Of a stretch of DNA of 64,000 bases, positions 45,438 to 57,400 are shown piece by piece; within the stretch, counting starts at the first letter, position 1; each line of letters starts with the position of its first letter. The notes beneath the pieces are model-generated. The model made no database searches. It saw only the letters and a program-made list of their open reading frames with translations, and was not told the origin of the DNA. The stretch is from Meghimatium bilineatum (Eukaryota > Mollusca > Gastropoda > Stylommatophora > Philomycidae): the NCBI GenBank assembly GCA_034231615.1, contig CM067314.1, positions 10,763,740 through 10,827,739 of the forward strand, read 5' to 3'. The translations under genes were made by a program, and so were the position numbers.

Positions 45438-48400
45438 GTATGTGTCCTGCTTCTGTGATCAATTTAATGTAACCAATTCTATTGTTATTTGTCCTCCTCT
45501 ATATCCCTGAATTGTATATCTTCTTCGTCATACCCCTCAATTGTCCTCCTCTATATCCCTGAATTGTATATCTTCCTCGTCATACCCCTCAGTTGTCCTC
45601 CTCTATATCCCTGAATTGTATATCTTCCTCGTCATACCCCTCAGTTGTCCTCCTCTATATCCCTGAATTGTATATCTTCCTCGTCATACCCCTCAGTTGT
45701 CCTCCTCTATATCCCTGAATTGTATATCTTCTTAGTCATACCACTCAATTGTCCTCCTCTATATCCCTGAATTGTATATCTTCCTCGTCCTACCCCTCAA
45801 TTGTCCTCTATATCCATGAGTAATTCCAAAATCCTACAACAACTTATTAACATTCTCATCCACCTTGATATCGTTGTCCACACGGTGCATGCATAAAGAA
45901 TTTACAACTGCCCTTGTTCACTGTCATCTATCCTGACATTAGTGCTCTTTAATGCTCCTGTATGTCAGCTCTCTCATTAACCTTAACTCCAACATGACCA
46001 CTATCCTGACATTAGTGCTCTTTAAGGCTCCTGTATGTCAGCTCTCTCATTAACCTTAACTCCAACATTACCACTATCCTGACATTAGTGCTCTTTAAGG
46101 CTCCTGTATGTCAGCTCTCTCATTAACCTTAACTCCAACATGACCACTATCCTGACATTAGTGCTCTTTAAGGCTCCTGTATGTCAGCTCTCTCATTAAC
46201 CTTAACTCCAACATGACCACTATCCTGAGATTAGTGCTCTTTAAGGCTCCTGTATGGCAGCTCTCTCATTAACCTTAACTCCAACATCCGCTCCTGGTGC
46301 TAAATGTATTTGTATTTACTTGTAATCCTTATTAGACATTAAATATGTCTGGAACTCAACACAGAAGGAATAAAAAACTATATTTTAACCAGTCACCCTT
46401 CTAGAAAAAATACAATTTTCTGAACATGTTATTAGCTGTTGAAGTGTGACCAGCTCAGTAGCTCTAGTTTTTAAGACCCACTTGAGTGGGCTGTAAGTGA
46501 ACTTAGACTGACATTAATCTGTTGCTTGTAAGTCTCCTTGTGATAGATGAAGGCACATTTCTAAAATGTAGTTATTCTCTTCTGCAGAACTGGGAAACGG
46601 ACCCCAAGATTGGGCTAGTTCTTATTAAGGGTGCTGGAGAGAAGTCTTTCTGTGCTGGAGGTGACATTCGAGGTAAGGAGTGATGTTGGAGATTGTTGAA
46701 AGATCCATGGAACATGAGCATGAATTAACTCATGTCCTGCTTGATACACCTCAACACTACCACCAAAGAAACAGTTCTGTAGTGGATCCTTGGTCAGTGT
46801 GGCATACTTGGAAATGAAAAGGCAATGGAAGGGGGATCAGTAGAACAAAAAGAAAAATGATATTGCATACTATTAATGTAAGACTATGATAAAAGCAGAA
46901 TATAAGAATAATTGGAAGCAGATGCACTCAACTGCAGAACCAAATGACCCCTACCACCAAATATCACGCAAAAAACAAATCATTATCTTAAGACTACGAA
47001 CTGGCCACAACAGACTGAGAAGTGAGAAGTCACATGTTCAGAAATCTCAAAATTGATGAGACAGAATGGTGTGGCTGTGGACTTCATGCAGGTCACCTCT
47101 ACCAAGAAGAGAGGAAGACAAATATGACCTACTGAGAGAGCACTACTTCCAAATATGAAAGGTTCCATGGATGACCTAAAAGGGAATTACACAGCTCTTC
47201 TTCTTTCGTTCACTTGAAACATGTCTATATCTGTAATTCTGTCTCCTGAATAAAACTCACTGTCTTTTGTAGTTCACGCAGTGATCCATAGAGCTTTGAT
47301 TCCAGTGTTATTTCCTCTGGTCAATATGTCTTCCTCAGCGTTTCATACTCAGAACACTTCTGAAGTATATGTTTGCCTGTGTTTGTCTCAACTATATGTT
47401 TTCACACATGGCCGTGTTGCCAATTTCGAATTTTGTGTACATGTGACTGCAGAGTTGGTTGTGTCTTGTTCTGAGGAGTAGAATTACAACTTGTTCTGAT
47501 TTGCCCATAATATGATAGTCATCTTGTGTGGTTTTTATGGGACTTTTTAGGTTATTAGTACCTCTGGTTGGTCTTCAGCAGCACCTTCCCTAGCCAATTG
47601 GTCTGCTTTTTTTCATTTTCAGATATTCCACAGTGAGAGGGTATCGACTGTATATTTATATTATACTGGTAAGACAGTTAATTACCGGTAAGTAGTTTTT
47701 GTAATTCTGTTAATTTTCCAGATTTCAGAACTTGAAGCACTTACCTTACATCTGTCAGGAATACCACATATATGGGTCAGAGTTTGAGTTCAGCTGTTTT
47801 TCAGTTGTCACCCTAATTGCCTGGATTTCTACATTATAATTATTACATAATTTCCCTTTTGGTGTTCTGATCGTATCTCTAGGCTTGTGTGGATATTATA
47901 TTATATATATGCACATGCACACCTTGCCTCCATTTCTCCCTGCATTCTGTGCTGACCCATCTGTGTATGCTCTGACCCATATATCTTGTGGATATTTATC
48001 GTCCAGGAAACGGAGGATGACTATCCTTCGCTGCACACTGTTCTGTTTGTCCTCAGTATTTCTTTCATGTGGTCCTGAATATATATTGGTATTCCATGCC
48101 TTTCACTCCAAGGGGTTCGTTCTGGTACAGACCTTACGGGGCTGTCAATTTCAGGCATGTCTGTAAGTTGTCTATGGAATCGTTTAGCTTGGTGGATAAA
48201 GCTGTTTTTTTTCAGTCACCCCATTGCTATATTTTGGAATCTTTTCTTCATTTTATGACTTGGCATACACTGAATCTTTTCTGCTTGTATTAGTACTTTT
48301 GTATCTCTACATTTGACAAGTGTTTGCGTTCTCCCAATTTTCTGCATCTCTACTATGGGTCTTGGAGAATAAACAAACTGGAAAGTGGGAAATTAGAGTT

Positions 48401-51400
48401 AATAGAGATGTGGTTCTATAGAAGAATGATGAGAATACCATGGACTGCCAGAAAAACTAATGTCGAGGTGTTGAAAGAGTCAAATGCGAAACTGACCTTA
48501 ATCAGGCAGGTTTGGAGAACATAGTCACAACAGAAAAGATTTAGGGCAACAGAGACAAAGGGCGACAATGTGAGAAAAATAGTAGATAGTTTGACAACCT
48601 GGCAAGGCAGGGAAACAACAACGAAGGTTGTCTTTCTTGCTATTGCGACCATCCAATTATACCCTATCTCTTCTATTATGCAGATAGTTTTTACCCATTT
48701 GTATTTTCTTAAGTTAACCCTATACTTTAGCAATTTCTTGAAGAGTCCTTCTTTTCAAACCTTGTCAAATGCTTTCCTAAGGTAACCTGTGCTAGTTTCA
48801 GTTTCTTATCTCGGAAGGCGTCCTCAATCTCTAAGGAGAGGTAGGTTGCCTGATTTTCAGTAGAGTATCACTGCCTTATTCCTGCTTGCTGCGATACCAG
48901 AAGGTTTTCACTATCAGGGTATCACTGCATCCTAAGATCGATAATTCGTTCCATTGTTTTGCATAGACAGCTTGTGAGGCTGATATGCCTGTAATTATAC
49001 TGCCATCTTTTCATGAGTATGGTTTTACTAGCAGCATGTCAGTTAGTTTGTTAGTTAATTATTCCTCTAGGGCCAAAGACGAGACATAGGGCAAATGTCA
49101 TAGATTTCCATGTCTCGTATTTCATTGCAATTTGTTTTCGGACTTCATTGTTTCTGATACCGATTGTGAATCGCTCTCTTGTAATAGTTCTACGTAAGGT
49201 TTCTCTTGGTCTTCCTCGTTTTCTCTTGCCCCTTGGTGACTACATCAAAGCTTGACAGGGGAGTCTTTTGGTATATGTATATACAAAAGCATGTAGTATG
49301 CATCTATTAAATTCACTCACTACTATTGATTTCTTTGTCCACGTCTATGTTCTTAGAACACTGTTTAATGCTGGTACATTTTTCAGTCTGCCCTCTTATA
49401 GTTCCACCTAGTGAGTGTGCTGCTGTCCTTGATAAATTTATTAATTTTTGAGACTAACGGAAATTGAATTTTTGTAATTGTCCTCTGGCTTCCTACTTGA
49501 ATTTACTTGATAAATTTATTGTGGATTTCAAAAAATACAGGTATGTGGTCACTACCCCCAAGCTGCTTTAAAACGACACGTGTGGCGTTCCATTCAAGGC
49601 CTGGTGAGTGGAATGCCAGGTCTGTTGTAGAAATGGTGTTCCATACTCTCAAATAGACGTTTAGTGGGTATGCTGGCTCATTAATAAGTATGAGATTATT
49701 ATCATCCTGCCTGCTCACAAGTTCCTCGCCTCTCTTGTCCATGTGATCATAGACCCAGCTCTGAGAGTGGCTGTTGAAGTCACCACGCACCATAAGTCTT
49801 TTTCTGGGATTGTGTCTAATGCCAGTGGTCTATCATTTGGGCAGTAGTAGTTCAGGAGATGGAATTTTGTACTGTCTGTCTTTAGGTGGAGCATCTGGTA
49901 TTCTGCCCCTCCATACACACTTCCAGCACTGATGATGTTTTTTAACAAGTGTCAGAATTCCACCCTTTCATCTGTTGTTTCGGTCGGATCGGTAGCACGG
50001 TTAGCCTCTGATTTTAAAGGCTATATCGCTGCTGGGGTGTGTTTCTTGAATACAGCATACATTAACTTTTTCTTCACATAGGATATTTTCAAGCTCCATT
50101 TTTTTACTCTATCCATCTCTTTTACTGTTGACACCCTCCGCATTCCAGTGCATTATTTTTATTAGTCGTTCGATTGTTTGGCCAGTAGCTCTATTCCCTT
50201 ATCACCTGGCTCCTCAGGGCAATTTATAAGGACCTCCAGTAATTGTAAATCCAGTAAACCTCCAGGTCCTTTCTAGGTATAGGGCCTTGCACCGTCCTTG
50301 TCTGAACGTCCGTCACAGGGCAAGCACCATAACTATTACTGGATATAGACGTGTTCCCATTGCGTTTTGTATATGGCATCCTGATTAAGTGTGCGTCTTA
50401 TGGCTGGTTGCCTCCGCTCCCTGCTTACTGGGGTAGGACTGTGGTCCTCCTCGAGTGGAACTGCCCGACCAGCCTTAGTTTCCAGTACCTGATGGCTGAA
50501 CTAAGCCCCATCACCATTTCAAGGTGCTGGCCTCATGGGGATTACACAGTTCATTGAAGCTATTGGTACTGTAACCTGTTCACTGACTGAAGGAGGAATA
50601 AGAAGAATGTTCAAGTTTATTGTGAACATTGTATAAAATGATTTGACTCTGTAGTTTGTAACAGATAGAAAGCAAATCAAAACAGAATTTTGGTAACCCA
50701 CAACTCTGGAAAAATGGTGATGTGTTTACAATAACTAAAATCATATATTAAGAGTGAAACATAAACATTAATGGCATTTTTACACAAAAGCCTTCATCAG
50801 GATGAAAAGTTATGAATGAACATCAATATGAGTGGCATGTTACTTCGATCTGAATGGGAACCAGCATCAATGTTACTATACACCTGCATGAGAACCAACA
50901 TCAATATTACTATATGGCAATCTTCCTGGCGTAGTGGTTAAGCTGTTCGCCTTGTGTTCAATCGGTCACGGGTTCGAATGTCGTCTTGTTTATAAGGTGG
51001 ATTTTTTTCGGAGATCCCTGTGGATTATCACTTGGAACTACGGAGTTACGTGCTATAAGTGGTACTCTCACCGACGACGTGCCGCTTTGTTGAGAGTGAC
51101 GGAGTACATATGGGAAACCGAGTACAGTGAAGTCAATATTCTACGGCTTTTAAACTGCTTTAATCAATATTACTATACACTTGTATAGGAACCAGCATCA
51201 ATATTAGTAATTTTGGCACCTTGTGAAAAGTTCAAACTCCAGCCCCCCCCCCCTCCTACCCCCCCCCCCTTTTTGTTATGATGATGATGAAATAATTCCT
51301 TTAGCTGTAATTAGGTCGCTCTTGACATAAATATTGATTTGATGTGTGACTTGTTTTGTGCACGCTGGGAGTTAAAGATATTTATTTATTAAAACTGGTA

Positions 51401-54400
51401 ATGTTGGAGCAATTTATATGTGCAAATCTGACAATGGGCATTTAAAGTGTCAATGAACTAGTTAGGCTGGTCGCATGTCCACCAGTGGTAGAGCAAACTA
51501 AGAGGGACATTTAATCATTAAAACCTAGTCACCACCTTCGCATGTATCTGAACAATGAAAATAACCATTTGGGAGAGTAAATACGAGTCACCGTGTGTGC
51601 GGTCTTTTGTTGGATAATCTTGCGATCTGATATAAAGACTTTACCATATTGGCAGAAACACTTTATGACAAAAGTTGAGGTCCACAGTTGAGTAACCGAG
51701 GCAACACGTAGACATGTATAAGGTTTGTTGTCTCAAAAGCATGGTTATTCCCATTACTGTTAGTTATGTTGTTGAGATAGCAGAGCCTCATGGGTAGGAC
51801 TCAAGAAAGTTCAGCTTTTGGATATGGTAACAGAATGAGTGATACTCGTTACACTTTAATACAGCATTTTGTCTTGTGTTCATGAGGTTCCTGAATCGGT
51901 CAGGTCACACTGTTTTGTTTATAAATACATTTGATTTGGAGTATGGGTTTAATTGCTACCTTCATCATCAAAACTAAATCAATCGATACAAATTCAGTGA
52001 GGGGAACTCTTCTGTAACATTCATACTTCAATATTGAAACACATCCATATAACCACATCAGAAGGACAGCTGGAGAGGAGATGGGCACCACTAGCTAAAC
52101 CTTTTGCCCACTGAAATACTACAATGGATAATCACACATAGCATGGTTCGGACATGTTATGCAGGCACGATTCCTTGTCAAAAACAATACTGCAGGGAAC
52201 TGTCGAGGGTGGAAGAAGCAGAGGAGGACAAATAAAGACATGGACAGACAACATCAAGGAATGGACAGGGCTAGATATTTCCACACTCATCCGCATCGCT
52301 GAGGATAGAATTCGCTGGAGGACTCTGTGTGCTGAAGCTTCCAATGTGGTACCCCTACGACCCTGAAGGGTTATGGGTTTTATTGATTATATTGATTGAT
52401 TGAAATTCTGAAATGTTGAAATACAATACCTTAGTAAGACATTAAATATAAGTTTATACTGATGGAACGTAACAACAATATTACTTACATAGAACACAGG
52501 TTTTTGAAGGTTTCACTTGAACACGACGAACTATCCCTAACACTGATGAGTTATGAGGTGTAAACAAGAAAACAAACAAATTACAATACACAAGACATTT
52601 TCAACGTCTCGAACCGTCAGGTCTTTCTAAAGAATATATAAAACAGTGAAAACCAATGTCAACACCACAGAAGCACAGGATATACTATTGACATGTTTGC
52701 TTTCAAATGTTGAAACAAGATATCTTAGTAAGATTTTGGGCATCTGAAGTTTTGAAATGTTCAAACATGATATCTTAGTAAGACCTTGGGCATCTGAAGT
52801 TTGAAATGTTGAAACATGATATCTTAGTAAGACACAGGTATCTGAAGTTTTGAAATGTTGAAAAAGCAAATGCGTGTGAAGAATGTAATTATCAGCAACA
52901 CATGGCATGATTCATATTGATTAAGATACTGTTATATTATTATCAATGTCACATTATATATATATCTGTTTCTAGCTGTAGCAGAAGCTTGCAAGAAAGG
53001 AGATCCAGGTGCATTAGAGCTCTTCAGAGAAGGATACATTTTAGATCACAAAATAGGTACAGTGAGATTTATGTATTTTTTCTTCTAGAAGTCAATTTAT
53101 AGAAAGAGATAAACTTGTGATCTTAAACTTAATGTGGAGAGATAGAGAGTAACTGTGATCTTGATGTCAATTTGAAGAGAATCCTGAAGTTGGTTTGGAG
53201 AGAGAGGGAAATGTGTTTTATGGAAGCCAATTTGGCGAGAAAGAAAATAATTTGTAATCTTTAAATCTTTGAAGAGAGAGATAACTTACTTTTCTGAAAG
53301 TGAAAGATGTTTGATCACACAACACCTACTTACCACCATGAGTCACTTCTATTTCTGAAAGTTAAAGATGTTTGATCACACAACACCTACTTACCACCAT
53401 GAGTCACTTCTATTTCTGAAAGGGAAAGATACTTGACCACGCAACACCTACGTATACCATCGTAGGTCATTAAACAGAGGCTGAGGCCATCAAGACAGCC
53501 ATTGCTTTAATACATCTACAGTTAGATCTTATGGAACAAATCCCGTCACATAGACAATTTTATAGTAAATTTTGGAAGCAATTAAATATACCCCATATGA
53601 AAATCAAGATATTCTCCACATAGCGTGAACAGTCTTATCTCTGCATTTCCAATCAGTATGACCACGCAATGAATCCGTGGACATGATGATGATGATGTTC
53701 CCCCTTCGCAAGCGAAGATGAGTATGACGTGAAAACATTAAATGCGATGAAATAAAAAATAATAATAATTAAAATTGGTAATTAACTAATTTGGTTTGTG
53801 AGTTTGTAGATGCCCGATGAGTCCGATTCGTGTCGGAAAGTTCTATTGCAGTGCATGCAGGAGTGCTGAAGGTTCGGAGTAGAAGAATATTCGGATTTGT
53901 CCTTCCGCTTCTTTGCGCTTGTGGATTGCCCGCAGTGTTCTTTCTTTTTTCAAATGTCCTGATGTGATCTTAGTGTGCCAGACTGAGCGATGAAGTGATG
54001 TAGTCTCTCAGGAGCTAGGATCGATGCTGCAGTGCTTAAGGGGCTTTTTAGGTGATCATTGAAGCGCTTTTTATGCCCTCCACTTGAATGGTTACCTTCG
54101 CACAGCTCCCCATAGAATAATCTCTTTGTAAGGCGCTTGTGCATATAACGATATAGCAGGAAGCAAAGTAGCAGACAGACTTGCAAAAAGAGGCTCCTCA
54201 AAACAACAGAAGCAAAGACCTGGTACTATGGGAACAGTCAAATAGATTCTTTAAAAAAGGGAAATCTGGCTGAACAGATTGGAAAATGGCTGACTTGTTG
54301 AAATGTATTTAGTGAAAAGATAGCCAAAGGACAATAACAACATAAACAAACTCTGAGACCAATCCCTTATCTTTCAGTTTGAAATATGATATGCAAGGAT

Positions 54401-57400
54401 CAATAGCTATTTCAACTGTATCAAACTCCAGCAGTTACCCACTTGTAGACACTGCGCTCATCCCAATGAAACAGTGGAACACCTCCTTATTAACTGCCCT
54501 TACCTTTCAACTGCCAGGGAAAAAAAACTTCTACAGATACCCTTAACAGTCACTAACTTACTGTTTGGATCACTAAACCAACTTCACAAGACCTGGACTT
54601 TTTTTTAGAATGGTATTGTGCTGACAAGAGTACACTCTACTCATCAGCATTTGGATGTTGACAACAACAACAACAACAACAATCATGGGTCGCTTCTATT
54701 TCTGAAAGTGAAATATACGTGATCACATAACATCTACTTATTATAGTAAGTCACTTTAAATTATTTATATTCTGTATTTCCTTACCGGTGCTTCCAAACC
54801 GTTACCTCCAGAGGCTACTTCTGATCCTCAATAAAGGAATGATCTGTAAGTCTTCTAATCTTCTTCTGTGTTAATTCTCAACACCCGCAGATTAGCAGAA
54901 TGTAGTCCAGAGAACGGAATGTGTTGTATAATGGTTTACAGCTTGATTGTGATATCTGCACCTTTCGACCTGACATATCTAACTTCAATATGATTTCTGG
55001 ATCGCTTTGACCCTCTTTATAATGGGACAGCCAACTTCAAAACCATCTGTCCTACCATACGATTCTACTCCACCCTATGATGCTGTGAATCAATCTGCCC
55101 CACCCTATGATGCTGAGAAAGTGTCTGCCCCACTCTATGATGCTGTGAAAGTGTCTACCCCACTCTATGATGCTGTGAAAGTGTCTGCCCCACTCTATGA
55201 TGCTGTGAAAGTGTCTGCCCCACTCTATGATGCTGTGAAAGTGTCTACCCCACTCTATGATGCTGTGAAAGTGTCTGCCCCACTCTATGATGCTATGAAA
55301 GTGTCTGTCCCACTCTATGATGCTGTGAATCAATCTTCCCCACCCTATGATGCTGTGAAAGTGTCTGCCCCACTCTATGATGCTGTGAAAGTGTCTGCCC
55401 CACTCTATCATGCTATGAAAGTGTCTGTCCCACTCTATGATGCTGTGAAAGTGTCTACCCCACTCTATGATGCTGTGAAAGTGTCTGCCCCACTCTATGA
55501 TGCTGTGAAAGTGTCTACCCCACTCTACGATGCTGTGAAAGTGTCTGCCCCACTCTACGATGCTGTGAAAGTGTCTGCCCCACTCTATGATGCTGTGAAA
55601 GTGTCTGCCCCACACTATCATGCTATGAAAGTGTCTGTCCCACTCTATGATGCTGTGAAAGTGTCTGCCCCACTCTATGATGCTGTGAAAGTGTCTGCCC
55701 CACCCTATGATGCTGTGAAAGTGTCTGCCCCACCCTATGATGCTGTGAATCAATCTTCCCCACCCTATGATGCTGTGAATCAATCTTCCCCACCCTATGA
55801 TGCTATGAATCAATCTTCCCCACCCTATGATGCTGTGAATCAATCTTCCCCACCCTATGATGCTATGAATCAATCTTCCCCACCCTATGATGCTATGAAT
55901 CAATCTTCCCCACCCTATGATGCTATGAATCAATCTTTCCCACCCTATGATGCTATGAATCAATCTTCCCCACCCTATGATGCTGTGAAAGAATCTGCAT
56001 TTGGTCTGCTTGCTACCGCTTGTTTATCATGCAATATGAAACTACCTAGGTTTCTGCTGACACTCTGTATCTAAAGATTGTTCCACTTTTCCCCATTGCC
56101 TTGGCAGTGCACCTTGTTGAAGCCTGTCACACTTTCTATAACTCATAATTTTATATGTTTTATGTTTGTGCCTGAATAAATATTGTTGTTTTTTTCAATT
56201 TCAGGAAACTACAAGAAACCTTATATAGCACTTATGGATGGCATCACAATGGGAGGGGTAAATTGTCTCTCATGTTCTATCGATTGACTTTTCTCTGATT
56301 TTCTGTAAGACTTTTCAAGATTGAATAACAATCAGCGTTTGTGCTATGACATGTTTTGTTGCTTTGTATGCAGTAATATTGTGATGCTCAAATTAAAGGT
56401 TGTTAATTAGCGGACCTGATACCAAATGCATTCCAGACAAAAGTATGTGTAGTTAATATATTTCAGCAGAGTATGTATGCTGGTAGTTATGTATCACATT
56501 GGTTATGTCTGAGTCCAGAAAATAATTGATAAAGAAAGAATATATATATCTATCCACAAGCCCCTATAACCAATCAGGGTGATAATAGTACCACATTGGA
56601 TGCATCAACACAAAGTCCTTCATCGATGATGTTGTCTGTCCGTGATATTCTTTGTCATCTTCTGCTTCTTCTAGCTTTGACTGTTCAAAGAATATATGAA
56701 AAGCACTGAAAAATAATTTTTAGATTTGTATCTGAGTTTTACAATTGTTAATCATGCCGAAATCGGATGTGCTAGGCCTACAAGGCGCATAACGGTGGCA
56801 CAACGTAATCACGCTCCCGGCGGAAATCGCACGGATATCCGTGATGGATATCCGTAATGGAGCGAACGAAAAACAAACAAACAAACAATTGTTAACAGCG
56901 GTTCTTGTTGACCCACTAATAAATGAATTCTATCACGTACAAACACATTGGTTTTCATGTTCTCTGATACGCAACACGCGTCTCTAGCCAGGATTATTCT
57001 CTCCAAGTTTGCAGCTAGAGCCCAGGTCTCATTGCTGTATAGACATATTGACAGAAACAAACATTCATATATCTTAACACATTGTGGTAAACTGCGAATA
57101 AATCACTGACTAAAGTCATAATACAACTAGATAAAGCGTGTGGAAAATGGATTGACATCGGGGCTCAGGATACAGTGCAGGAACTCGCCCAGTTACACTC
57201 GAAACCACAAGATATAATTATATACACATATGGCTCCGTTAACAGAAACACAAATAAAAGCGGTTAGAGTTTTGTTACCTACAGAAACGGCATGAAGTTG
57301 GTTGAGAATTCAGCATATTCTACTGTCACATAGAGCATGAGGATGGAGATAGATAGAGTTACAGCAACACTTAATTGGTTGATAACTGATACATCAACAC

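Noticed and set aside
55007-56074. 355-codon open frame as a repeat protein gene
   Set aside because: It is a 30-bp satellite, and any unit divisible by three stays open; the opposite strand is open too and the array lies inside a HIBCH intron.
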